This document shows, piece by piece, positions 36,152 through 45,491 of a stretch of DNA of 64,000 nucleotides. The notes under the pieces were generated by a model, which saw only the letters and a list, made by a program, of their open reading frames with translations, had not been told where the DNA came from and did no database searches. Position 1 is the stretch's first letter. Each line of letters begins with the position of its first letter. Both the position numbers and the translations under genes were made by a program. Origin of the DNA: CALDTK01 sp963837005 (GTDB lineage: Bacteria > Bacteroidota > Bacteroidia > Chitinophagales > Saprospiraceae); the NCBI GenBank assembly GCA_963837005.1, contig CAWIMC010000020.1:1-64000 (forward strand), read 5' to 3'.

Positions 36152-38320
36152 TTACACCACCACGAGGCCGATCTCCTTTAGTCGATCTACTCGGCCAGCG
36201 TACCAGAAGAGCGTGAAGTCCTCCCCGCCGGCGGCCAGGTAGCTTTTTTCTAGGTCTTTGAAGGTGGCGGATGCCTTGCCGGATGCGGGCTCGAGGTCGG
36301 CGAGGAGCTGCTCGAGCCATTCGCCTTCCTGGGGCCTGAACTTGACCTGGTGGTCGCTTTGCTTGGTGGTGATGCAGAGTTTCTTGGCGCGCGGGTCGTA
36401 GTGCACTGGACCCCCGAGCCACACCACCTTCTGGGAAGGTTTTGGCGAAAGCCGAACCTCTTCGACCAAGTAGGAATAGATGAGGTCCTCCGGCAGACGC
36501 GTCTGCGGGATCTTGTGCTCGAACCAGTCCTGCAGATCGTAGTCGAGGCCGACGCCGTGCATGTAGTTGTAGAGGGACTTCTTGAGGCCTTCGCCAAAAC
36601 GATCGTGGTCGGTGCCCGTCGGGTCGGTGTGCTCGAGGTCGTTGTTGGCGAAGGTGCCGTGGGGCGTGTGGTTGTGCACCGCAAACTCGGCCGGGGCCAA
36701 GCCCACCGGACTGTGCGCCGTCATCGCGAAACGGTGCCAGAACGCGGACTGCATGACGCCGTGCTCGAAGAGTTGGCGGACCACTTCCAGCGAGTCGACG
36801 GTCTCCTGCGCGGTCTGCGTCGGGAAGCCGTACATCAGGTAGGCATGCACCATGATGCCGGCCTGGTTGAAGTGTTTGTTGACCTGCGCGACCTGCTGAA
36901 TGGTGACGCCCTTGGCGATGAGCTCGAGCAGGCGATCAGAGGCGACTTCGAGCCCTCCGGAGACGGCGATACAGCCGGAGGCGGCCAGGAGCCGGCACAG
37001 GTCGGCGGTAAAGCTCTTCTCGAAACGGATGTTGGTCCACCAGGTCACGGTGAGGCGGCGGCTCAAGATCTCGAGGGCGACGGCCTTCATGAGGGCTGGC
37101 GGTGCGGCCTCGTCGACGAAGTGGAAGCCGCGTTCGCCGGTGGCGGTGACGAGTTCCTGCATGCGGTCCACGATCAGGGTCGCCGAGGAGGCTTCGTAGT
37201 CGCGGATGTAGGAGAGCGATATATCGCAAAACGTGCACTTCCCCCAGTAGCACCCGTGCGCCATGGTGAGTTTGTTCCAGCGGCCGTCGCTCCAGAGGCG
37301 GTGCATCGGGTTGGTGAGCTGGATGACGGACAGGTACTGTTTTAGCGAAAGCCCCTCATAGTCGGGCGTCCCGACGTGAGCCTGCTTGACGTCTGGGAGG
37401 AGGCTGCCGTTCTGGTAGACGACGGTGCCGTACTGTAGCATGAAGGTCCGCTTGAGCATGCTGGCGTCGATACCGCCGTCGAGGTAGGCCAGCAGGGTGC
37501 TGAGCGGCGTCTCGCCATCGTCGAGGGTGATGAAGTCGACGAACTCGAACACGCGCGCATCGGAGAGCGAGCGGAGTTCGGTGTTGGGGAAGCCGCCCCC
37601 CATACACACCTTTACCGCTGGATAGTAGGTCTTGATGTAGCGGCCGCACGTGAGCGCCGCGAAGAGATTGCCGGGGAAGGGCACGGAAATACACACCAAG
37701 GTCGGCTCGCAAGCCGCGACCTGGGTCTCGAGGATCTCGAGCATAACCTCGCTGATGAAACTCGGTGCTGCCTGCAGTTCGCGGTAGAGTTCGTCGAAGG
37801 AGGTGGCGCTTCGCCCGAGTCGCTCAGCGTAGCGACTGAAGCCGAAGTGTGGGTCGATGCACTCGACGATGAAGTCGCTGATGTCCTCGAGGTAAAGCGT
37901 CGCCAAGTGCCGGGCCTGGTCGCGGATCCCCATCGAGCCAAAGGCCCATTCGAGGTCTTCGAGTTGGGCGAACTTGGCCGCCTCGGGGAGGAAGTTCCGC
38001 TCGCAGATGAGGTGTGCGAGGGTCGGGTCCTGGTCCTGGAGAAATTGGACGACCGGATCGATCGTGTCGAGGTAGGCGTCGCGCAGGGCGTGAATGCGGC
38101 GGGCGTTGGGGCTGGCGGTCTGGAGGTCGGCGAGGTCGACTTCGAGGAAGAGCCGTTGCAGTCCTGCCCTGGAGAAGAGCGCCAGGATGGTGTCGAGGCC
38201 GAGGTCGATCTGGTCGGCGGTGATGCCTTTGGTATTGAGGTAGCCCTTGATGTAGGCGGTAGCCGGGTAGGGGGTGTTGAGTTGCGTGAAGGGCGGTGTG
38301 AGGAGAAGGAGGTGGGGCAC
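36152..38320 (-). CDS. B12-binding-type radical SAM protein
   Basis: 722 residues. I chose the GTG at 38318-38320 (PHLLLLTPPFTQLNTPYPAT), a typical start for cobalamin-binding radical SAM proteins; a longer reading overlaps the upstream barrel gene. The N-terminal Rossmann-like part has VCISVPFPGNLFAALTCGRY and MGGGFPNTELR. The iron-sulfur motif CxxxCxxC is HGCYWGKCTFCDIS at about residue 353, followed by FVDEAAPP and GLEVASDRLLELI. The reaction is not identifiable. It forms one group with the barrel protein upstream (26-bp gap). Hairpin motifs at 36439, 36586 and 37339. Confidence 0.85.
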   Translation of the reverse strand: MPHLLLLTPPFTQLNTPYPATAYIKGYLNTKGITADQIDLGLDTILALFSRAGLQRLFLEVDLADLQTASPNARRIHALRDAYLDTIDPVVQFLQDQDPTLAHLICERNFLPEAAKFAQLEDLEWAFGSMGIRDQARHLATLYLEDISDFIVECIDPHFGFSRYAERLGRSATSFDELYRELQAAPSFISEVMLEILETQVAACEPTLVCISVPFPGNLFAALTCGRYIKTYYPAVKVCMGGGFPNTELRSLSDARVFEFVDFITLDDGETPLSTLLAYLDGGIDASMLKRTFMLQYGTVVYQNGSLLPDVKQAHVGTPDYEGLSLKQYLSVIQLTNPMHRLWSDGRWNKLTMAHGCYWGKCTFCDISLSYIRDYEASSATLIVDRMQELVTATGERGFHFVDEAAPPALMKAVALEILSRRLTVTWWTNIRFEKSFTADLCRLLAASGCIAVSGGLEVASDRLLELIAKGVTIQQVAQVNKHFNQAGIMVHAYLMYGFPTQTAQETVDSLEVVRQLFEHGVMQSAFWHRFAMTAHSPVGLAPAEFAVHNHTPHGTFANNDLEHTDPTGTDHDRFGEGLKKSLYNYMHGVGLDYDLQDWFEHKIPQTRLPEDLIYSYLVEEVRLSPKPSQKVVWLGGPVHYDPRAKKLCITTKQSDHQVKFRPQEGEWLEQLLADLEPASGKASATFKDLEKSYLAAGGEDFTLFWYAGRVDRLKEIGLVVV

Positions 38321-38346
38321 GGGGGGCGAAGGTACGGGGGCGCGTT

Positions 38347-38910
38347 TTAGCGCCCTCCAAACCGGTACCGCAGGCCGATGCTCACCGGCATCACGATCCC
38401 GAAGCCGCGCCCTTCGTAGCTGGGGCGGAGGCTGAAGTCGAATTCGAGGGGCGCCTCCTCGAGGCGGTAGCGGAGTCCCATGATGCCTTGGAGCGTGAGG
38501 TTGGTCGTCTCGCCGAGGCGCTCTCCGTCGAGGGCCCCGCCCACGCCGCGGGCGTTGTAGTGCAGGACCCCAATGCCGGCTCCGACGTAGGAGCTCCACT
38601 GCGGGTCGGCGAACTGCCACTCGCGTTGGAGCGTGACGGCAGCCTGGAACTGCTGCGGGCGTTGTCGGCCGAGGGTGGTGGTGGCTGCGTTTTCGACGGA
38701 GCCGCGCCAGTAGCCGGCGGTGAGTTCGGCGCTCCACTGCTGGCCGATGGGCAGGCGGTAGGAGAGGTCGTAAAGGGCGCGGAAGCGGTTTTCGGTGCGG
38801 TAGTCTTCGTAGCTGCCGCTGACGCGCAGGCCGAAGGCGTGGGTTTGCGCAAGTTGGGCGGTGACCAAAAGGGGAAGGCTGGCGAGGAGGACGAAGAGGA
38901 GGTGACGCAT
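38347..38910 (-). CDS. Small outer-membrane beta-barrel protein
   Basis: 187 residues. MRHLLFVLLASLPLLVTAQL is a signal peptide. Amphipathic strands follow (WSAELTAGYWRGSVENA, WSSYVGAGIGVLHYNARGV, LQGIMGLRYRLEEAPLEFDF), ending VSIGLRYRFGGR, with the aromatic near the C-terminus used for BAM recognition. It resembles the general OmpW/Opa-type eight-stranded barrel class. Function unknown. Confidence 0.72.
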   Translation of the reverse strand: MRHLLFVLLASLPLLVTAQLAQTHAFGLRVSGSYEDYRTENRFRALYDLSYRLPIGQQWSAELTAGYWRGSVENAATTTLGRQRPQQFQAAVTLQREWQFADPQWSSYVGAGIGVLHYNARGVGGALDGERLGETTNLTLQGIMGLRYRLEEAPLEFDFSLRPSYEGRGFGIVMPVSIGLRYRFGGR

Positions 38911-38915
38911 GGGTG

Positions 38916-38930
38916 GGCTTTCGCTAAAAC
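38916..38930 (-). repeat. Hairpin motif variant, intergenic
   Basis: The minus strand reads GTTTT-AGC-GAAA-GCC with a mismatched outer pair. It lies 6 bp upstream of the barrel gene start, showing the motif is not limited to coding DNA. Confidence 0.7.
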
Positions 38931-39033
38931 AGGTGAGAGGCGTTTGGTTTGGGTGGTTTGGCCGAGGAAATTAACGGCGGGAGGGGGATGGTCGCTGCTT
39001 GTAGGAAGCTACGAGATGATTGGAACGGCACCC

Positions 39034-41676
39034 TCATCCCATTCCCCCAATCAAAGTCGCCACCAAGCCCGTCCACCCCGTCTGGTGACTCGCGCCCACA
39101 CCGCGACAATTGTCCCCATCGAAGTATTCATAAAAGAGCACTAGGTCCTTAAAGTGCGGATCGTCACGATACACGTCATCCGTCCCGTGCGAGCGCCGCT
39201 GTCCGTTCTCGTCCTGCGTAAAGATCGACACCAAGCGGGTGGCAATATCCTGCGAGACTTGCTTCAGGTCTACCTGCAAGCCGCTGCCCGTCGGGCACTG
39301 TACGTCGAGTCCGCCGCGGTAGTAGTGATTGAAGTTGCGTAGGGATTCGAGGAGCAGATAATTCATCGGCATCCAGACCGGACCGCGCCAGTTGGAGTTG
39401 CCGCCGAACAGGTAGCTGCTCGACTCGGCGGGCTCATACTTGAGGCCCAACTCTTCCCCGGCAATCTGGACCGAATAGCCGTTTTGATGCACTTTCGACA
39501 TCGAGCGGATGCCGCCGGGCGCGAAGAACTCGTCCTCGTCGAGTAAGGCCTTCAGCATCTTCTCGAGTCGATCCTGCGGCACGAGCGCCAGCAGGATATC
39601 ACCAGTCTCGGGCGACTCCTTGATGCTCACCGACAGCGGTCCGGCCGGGCGGTGGTCGCGGTGCCAGTTAAAGCGCGTCACGAACTCCGGGAGGTTCTCG
39701 AGGCGCTTGCGGTCCATGACCATCGTCGCGAACAGCGTCGTCAGGCCTACCAGCGAGCGGATCTTGATCGGCGTGCGCGAGCCGTCCGGCATCTCGATGA
39801 TGTCGTAGAAGAAGCCCTCCTCCTCGTTCCAGGCACCCTGGTGCTCCTCGGTGATGCGGTTGAGTGACTCGGAGATGAGGACGAAGTGCTCGAAGAACTT
39901 CGTCGCTACGTCCTCGAAACTCTTGTCGGTCTGCGCGATCTCGAGCGCCATGTCGAGCATGTTGAGCGCGTACATCGCCATCCAGGCCGTACCGTCGGCT
40001 TGGTCGAGTCTACCGCCGCCGGGGATGTCCTTACTGCGATCGAAGACCCCGATATTATCCAAGCCAAGGAAGCCACCTTCGAAGATATTGTTATCGTTGG
40101 TGTCGACTTTATTCACCCACCAGGTAAAGTTGATTAATAGCTTTTGGAAGACACGTTTTAAAAACACGATGTCTCCTTTGCCCGTATTCTTTTCTTCGAC
40201 GCGATACACCTTCATGCAGGCCCAGGCGTGCACCGGCGGATTGACGTCGCTAAAGTTCCATTCGTAGGCGGGGATCTGGCCGTTCGGGCGCATGTACCAC
40301 TCGCGTAGGAAGAGGATGAGCTGCTTCTTGGCGAAGTCCGGGTCGATCATCGCGATCGGGACGCAGTGAAAGGCCGAATCCCACACGGCGTACCATGGGT
40401 ACTCCCACTTGTCTGGCATCGAGATGATCTCCTCGTTGAAGAGCGTGGTCCACTCGCTGTTGCGACCACTTTCGCGAGCCACCGGCGGCGCAGGCTGCTT
40501 AGGGTCGCCTTCGAGCCAAGTCTCGATATCGAGGTTGTAGAACTGCTTCGACCACATCATGCCGGCAAAGGCCTGGCGCTGGATGTTCTTGAGGTCGTCG
40601 CTCAGTCCTGGGTTATGCTGAGTGTCGTAAAAGTCGTCTGCTTCTTGGCGCCTTTCGGCAAAACACTTTTCAAACGGTTTTCCTAGCGGGTCTGTCGTGA
40701 CGGGTTTTGCCGAAAGGCGCAAACGAATCTCTCTCGAGCCACCACCGTCAATGTGGAGGCGATACTGCGGACTGCACTTGGTGCCGGTTTTGACGGAAGT
40801 TACCAAACTATAGTCCCCATCAACCACTGCGTCATTGATGCTATCCTTGACGAGCGTTGTCGTGTTTGGCGTGCCGTAGAGTCGCTCGTCGTTAGAATTA
40901 TTCTCGGTAAAGAGCACCTGATCGCAAGCCTCGAAGTAAAGGTGGTAACTCCCAATCTTATCGTGGTAGACGACAACATTGCCGACATCCTCATTGCCTT
41001 CCCCTAAAGTGATGCTTGGCTTGTTTTCGACTTCTACAAAGGACCACTTGTTGCGCAACCATAGCGTAGGCAACACATGAATAGGTGCTGCTTCCTTCCC
41101 GCGGTTATGAACGGTAAGTTTGATCAGTATATCCCTCTCGTCTACCTTTGCGTATTCGGTAAAGACATCGAAGTATTTGCCTTTATCAAAGACTCCTGTG
41201 TCCAGTAATTCGTACTCGGATTCGAGTTTAGACCGCTGTGCATTTGTGTTGACTAGGTCTGCGTACGGAAAGGCTGCTTGCGGATACTTGTACAGGTGCC
41301 GCATGTACGAGTGCGTCGGCGTAGAGTCGAGGTAGTAGTACAGCTCCTTGACGTCCTCGCCGTGGTTGCCTTCCGGTCCGGTAAGGCCAAAAAGTCGCTC
41401 CTTGATGATCGGGTCGTGCGTGTTCCAGAGGCTTACGCCAAAACACAGGTTGCAGTGGTTGTCGCTGATCCCGGCAATCCCGTCCTCGCCCCAGCGGTAG
41501 GTCCGGCTGCGGGCCTCGTCGTGCGTGAACGACTCCCAGACATCCCCTCCTGCGGAGTAGTCCTCGCGCACCGTGCCCCACTGACGCTCCGAGAGGTAGG
41601 GACCCCACTTCATCCAGTGTTTCTGCTTGGCGTAGTGTTCGGCGAGGCGGGCGTGTTCGGGGGTGGTGTGGAGCAT
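39034..41676 (-). CDS. GH63-like glucosidase (MGH1-type)
   Basis: 880 residues from the ATG at 41674-41676 (MLHTTPEHARLAEHYAKQKH); no signal peptide, so cytoplasmic. The (alpha/alpha)6-barrel core is seen in WGPYLSERQWGTVREDYS, WEYPWYAVWDSAFHCVPIAM, GGFLGLDNIGVFDRSKDIPG, WNEEEGFFYDII and NWRGPVWMPMNYLLLESL, the pattern of mannosyl-oligosaccharide-glucosidase-like enzymes. The WDSAFH and NWRGPVWMP regions contain the likely catalytic acids. It probably trims glucosyl or mannosyl residues from storage or compatible-solute glycosides. Located before a GH78 gene; five hairpin motif copies, two facing each other at 40650 and 40704. Confidence 0.88.
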   Translation of the reverse strand: MLHTTPEHARLAEHYAKQKHWMKWGPYLSERQWGTVREDYSAGGDVWESFTHDEARSRTYRWGEDGIAGISDNHCNLCFGVSLWNTHDPIIKERLFGLTGPEGNHGEDVKELYYYLDSTPTHSYMRHLYKYPQAAFPYADLVNTNAQRSKLESEYELLDTGVFDKGKYFDVFTEYAKVDERDILIKLTVHNRGKEAAPIHVLPTLWLRNKWSFVEVENKPSITLGEGNEDVGNVVVYHDKIGSYHLYFEACDQVLFTENNSNDERLYGTPNTTTLVKDSINDAVVDGDYSLVTSVKTGTKCSPQYRLHIDGGGSREIRLRLSAKPVTTDPLGKPFEKCFAERRQEADDFYDTQHNPGLSDDLKNIQRQAFAGMMWSKQFYNLDIETWLEGDPKQPAPPVARESGRNSEWTTLFNEEIISMPDKWEYPWYAVWDSAFHCVPIAMIDPDFAKKQLILFLREWYMRPNGQIPAYEWNFSDVNPPVHAWACMKVYRVEEKNTGKGDIVFLKRVFQKLLINFTWWVNKVDTNDNNIFEGGFLGLDNIGVFDRSKDIPGGGRLDQADGTAWMAMYALNMLDMALEIAQTDKSFEDVATKFFEHFVLISESLNRITEEHQGAWNEEEGFFYDIIEMPDGSRTPIKIRSLVGLTTLFATMVMDRKRLENLPEFVTRFNWHRDHRPAGPLSVSIKESPETGDILLALVPQDRLEKMLKALLDEDEFFAPGGIRSMSKVHQNGYSVQIAGEELGLKYEPAESSSYLFGGNSNWRGPVWMPMNYLLLESLRNFNHYYRGGLDVQCPTGSGLQVDLKQVSQDIATRLVSIFTQDENGQRRSHGTDDVYRDDPHFKDLVLFYEYFDGDNCRGVGASHQTGWTGLVATLIGGMG
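40650..40718. repeat. Pair of facing hairpin motifs, stem GCC
   Basis: 40650-40664 (minus) and 40704-40718 (plus) are GCC/GAAA copies pointing away from each other, forming an inverted pair around 39 bp inside the GH63-like gene. Confidence 0.85.
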
Positions 41677-41778
41677 GGAGGCACAAAGTAAAAACTGCCG
41701 GTACGACGGTTGCCACAAATCGGCCGCTGCCTATCTCTGAGGGCGGGCTTGTCCCGATTTTAAGAGCAATCGCCGCAA

Positions 41779-44197
41779 CTAGAAGGTAATCACTGTCTCT
41801 CCAGCAGGTAGTTCGCGCTCTTCCCCCTGCCACCTAAATACGCCAACTACGCCTTTCGGCAAGACCACCTCCGCCCGCAGTCCCGCCTCCCCATTTCGCT
41901 CGTACTTTACCCGGATCTCTCCCGCCGGATGCGGCATCGTGGCACCGAAGGTTCGCAACTCCCCGAGGCTAGGCGCGATGACTACCGTCTTAAATCCTGG
42001 ACTCGCCGGCCGGATTCCCGCCACCAAACTCAGCAAATGGTAGCTCGGACTCGCGCTCCAGGCGTGACAGTCGCTGCGGGTCGGCTCGGGCTTCTCGGCG
42101 AAGGTGCTCAGGCCGAGGTCGAGCATGGTGCGCCAGGGGGCGAGACGGGTGAGGTAGTCGTCGGCCGTGTTGCCACCCGCCAATCTTAGTGCTTCGAACT
42201 TGAAAAAGTCATAGTACACCGTTGATTGCGTTAGGCTATCGAGACCGAGCCAAGCCGGAGCGGCCTCCTCGAAGTCTTCATGTAGAGGTGCTGATCCAGC
42301 AGGAACCAGTGAGTATTCATTTAGAGCAGACATGATCTGCGCATGTTGAGAGTACGATTTACCCAGCGGTGTATCTGGGAGTAGCCTATGCTCGACGCAG
42401 AATTCCTCAGCACGTTCGTACTCCTCATCAGACTACTGGATGCAAGCGCAAACGAGTCGACCTCCTCCACCATGTCGAGACTACCAAACAGCTCGTTGGC
42501 CAGCGCCAGCGTGTACGCATACTGCAAGGTCAGGACCGTACTCTCTCCATCTTCGGTCTGCGGCGGAACACCACCCACCCGTAAGCTTTCGTCCCAAGGC
42601 CACTCCACCGTCCAGTCGACAAAATTCCACCAGGGGGTCTTGCCCATCAAACCGTTGTCGTTCAACTGTTCTTTATGCCACTTCAACACCGCTCGAATGC
42701 CGTCTAGCTGCTCCCGCACGAACGCCTCATCATCGACATGCAGGTGGTAGTCGTACACCATATTAACCCACGCCAAACTGTACGGCGGGATCACCTGCAG
42801 CTTATCACTCGGATAGCGGCTCTGCGTCAACCCAAACGGTAGTTTCGAATCTGAGAAGTCTTGAATCGCGCGTCGCATTAAGGTCGCATCTCCGGTATTG
42901 TACAGCGTGATCAAGGCCTGTATCCGCGTGTCCCCAACGTACTGCAACTGTTCGTAGTACGGACAGTCGACGAAGGTCTCGTGTGCGCAAAGTTCTTGCG
43001 TCCGCCAGCCCGTCTCCCAGACATCGTTTATCCAGGGCACATCCGTGTCGATCGTCGCGGTCTGTACCAGCGGATAGCCGGTGCGCCTTGCGGCAAAACC
43101 AGACAGTTCGACGGCCTCGCTTCCTGTCACGATCCGGAGCTCGATGTACCGCCAGGTGCGCCACCACAAAGTTTCGAAACGTCGGTTCTTGCTACCGTCG
43201 AGTACGTAGCGATCCGTAAAGCCAACCAAACGCCGCCCGGCTATACTGTCGCGGTGCCCCTTCTGTCCCGCCGCATCGACCATCGCCTCCGCGTAACTCA
43301 CCTCCACCGTAGCGCCCGCACCGCCGCTGGCTGCAAACGCCGGGTAACCAGTGGCCAGCACTGCATGATCCAGCAAGACTGTCATCGTCGTGCGTGGCGG
43401 TACGGTTAGTGCCTCTAGCACACCACCCGCGGTCGTGTCCACGCGCGGTTGCCTGCCGGTCGTGTTGCCGGTATCTGCGCGTCGGAAGCGCCCCCAGGGC
43501 GTCGTGTCCATGCGTTGCGGTGCCTGCGTATCCGGTACCAAGTAGCGCCCGCCGTCGGTGCCGTTGCCGTAGGTGTTGGCTGCGGGGCCAGCTTTCGCCA
43601 AAACCCAGGTCGCGGTGTCCGTACCCATCTGCCAGCCCCAGGGATAAGCAGCCGCATCGACGATGTCGTTCGGGCCAACCACGGCATAGGTCTGCAAAAC
43701 CCGTCCCGAAGTGAGTTCAGGACTGTAGGCCAGGTTGTGGTGCACCTGCCAGTCCTTCCCGGAGTTCAACGCATGTCGCACCGGTACGCCATCCTCATCG
43801 ACGACCTGCAGCAGGAAGGCTGTCGAGAGACTGATTTGCGCCGCCGGTTTGTGCTCGCCGAAGTTCCATACCGTAGCCGCAATTACGTTGGTGCCGGCCC
43901 GTAGGTAAGGTGCCAGATCAACCTTCGCGTAGCGCCAGTGCAGCAGGTCTCCCCGCGTCGGGCCGAGCGAGACGAGCACGCCATTGACGTACAGCTTGTA
44001 CCTGTTGTCCGCCGACACGTACACCGGAAAGGCCGTCGGCGGAGTAGCCCCTACGTCGAGGGTTTTACGGAAGTGGAATACCCCGTACTCGAGCGGCGAC
44101 GCAGTCGGATGCGTAGCCCATCGTGCAGTGAAGTTGAGTGCCTGAGCGCACAAGGCCGTCGTCCAAAGGCAGGCGAGTAAAAAAGCGAAGTGGCGCA
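41779..44197 (-). CDS. GH78-type alpha-L-rhamnosidase, one frameshift
   Basis: About 805 residues when two frames are joined. The first starts MRHFAFLLACLWTTALCAQA (signal peptide) and has the accessory beta domains (NRYKLYVNGVLVSLGPTRGD, AGTNVIAATVWNFGEH) and the catalytic barrel with AHETFVDCPYYEQLQYVGDT and NFVDWTVEWPWDES. The second gives the C-terminal part with SDCHAWSASPSYHLLSLVAG and the closing beta domain ending GETVITF. The frame change lies near 42425. It removes terminal rhamnose from exported or environmental glycans. It is the likely partner of the downstream GH63-like gene. Confidence 0.85.
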
Positions 44198-44471
44198 TAC
44201 GGCTCAAGCTACGCCGAGGGGTCATAGCGCGGTGTCGGCTTTCGCCAAACCGACGACAGGGCCACCGACACCTCGTGCTGATCGCCCCGCCGTACGGCGC
44301 CTTGTGTAGACCTCCAGCCTGTGAGGTAAAGCCGTTTTCTTGCCGCCCATCTTCTTGCCAGCGGCCACCAGGGCCGGTGGACTCGCCGAGCTTGACTATC
44401 AACTCACTGATCTTGGCTGCGTCGAGGTCGTCGCCCTCGAGGTGCTTGCGGAGGTCTTCGTGAATGGTCTC

Positions 44472-45491
44472 TCATTTCTCGATCGACTCGGCGGCCGAAT
44501 ACGAACTCGTCTCCTTTCTAGCACGCTTCCACTCCCGCCATGCCCGCGTCCACCACGTCACGTCGACGTGCACGAGACTGTACGCCTGGGCCACGCCCCC
44601 CAAACGCCTGAAGTTGTCGGCAATGCCCGGCGTTGCGCTTCCGAGAAAATCAAAGTGCGCACAGCCCCGCTCCATCGCCCAGCGCATCCCGCCGTACATC
44701 GCGTAACTCCCGCCGCTCAGGGCCCGCGCCTCCTCCGCAACGGCGGTGAGCAGTGCGTAGCCAGTTCGCGCGTCGGCGAGCACGATGGCGCAGGCCTGTA
44801 GCTCCCGGCCGTCGTTGCGTACCTCGATGCAGGCAATCCGCTCGGCAGGTCCGAGCGCCGCGAAGAGTGCGCGTAGCGACTCTACGCCAAACGGCTGCGC
44901 TACCCCCTGCCGCCGGTAGGGTGCTCCGAGCAGGGCCTCCGCCGCCGCCGAGAGTTGGTGCACGACCGCAGACCGGAGCGTGCGCCCCGCCCGCCGCAGA
45001 TCGTAGCGCATCTGCTTCGATTGCGCGGCCGTGAGCTGGTCTGGGCCGCCCCGGAGGTCAGCGATGTGCGTCGGGCGTGGAGCCGCGAATAGTGGCCACT
45101 CAGCGGGCTTCGGTAGCTGCGCAGGATCGAAGGGCCAGGCCTGGTCTAGTGAGCGGAAGCGCGCAGCTCGTCCACCATCTGCCCCGTAGAGCAAGGCAAC
45201 CCACAGTTCCCCGAGCGCCGCCGGCAGACCACGTTGCTCCAGCCAATCCTCAGCACACAACGGACCGCAGTAGCGCATCAGTGGCGGCAGCGTAATCACC
45301 CAGCCATCGATGCGCGCCTTTCGGCAAAACGGCCATACCGCCACCAGTCGCCCCGCCTCATACACGCCAGCGTAGTCCATGTGCTCGCGCCGGGCGGGCG
45401 AAGCGAGCGCCTCCAGGAGGTCCGCGTCGTGCCAGACGCTCGCCCTGGGGTGATTCGCCACGAAGGTCCGGTAGCTTTGGTCGAGCGCCAC
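44472..45491 (-). CDS. FemAB/GNAT-like acyltransferase
   Basis: 339 residues of the two-lobed GNAT arrangement seen in FemAB-like proteins. Blocks: VWHDADLLEALASPARREHM, LPPLMRYCGPLC, QMRYDLRRAGRTL, RIACIEVRNDGRELQACAIV and GSYAMYGGMRWAMERGCAHF, ending in DFLGS. Relatives attach amino acids or acyl groups to cell-wall or other acceptors. It shares base 45491 with the upstream cysS stop, so the two are translationally coupled, which might point to aminoacyl-tRNA use, but that is speculation. Hairpin motif 45316 reads as PFCRKA. Confidence 0.75.
   Translation of the reverse strand: MALDQSYRTFVANHPRASVWHDADLLEALASPARREHMDYAGVYEAGRLVAVWPFCRKARIDGWVITLPPLMRYCGPLCAEDWLEQRGLPAALGELWVALLYGADGGRAARFRSLDQAWPFDPAQLPKPAEWPLFAAPRPTHIADLRGGPDQLTAAQSKQMRYDLRRAGRTLRSAVVHQLSAAAEALLGAPYRRQGVAQPFGVESLRALFAALGPAERIACIEVRNDGRELQACAIVLADARTGYALLTAVAEEARALSGGSYAMYGGMRWAMERGCAHFDFLGSATPGIADNFRRLGGVAQAYSLVHVDVTWWTRAWREWKRARKETSSYSAAESIEK

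Noticed and set aside
38321..38737. N-terminal extension of the radical SAM gene
   Set aside because: It overlaps the barrel-protein gene in another frame and has Arg/Pro-rich non-coding composition.
44198..44471. Possible gene fragment on the minus strand (HEDLRKHLEGDDLDAAKISE)
   Set aside because: The open stretch has no start, no recognisable family and merges out of frame sense into the GH78 signal region; left unassigned.
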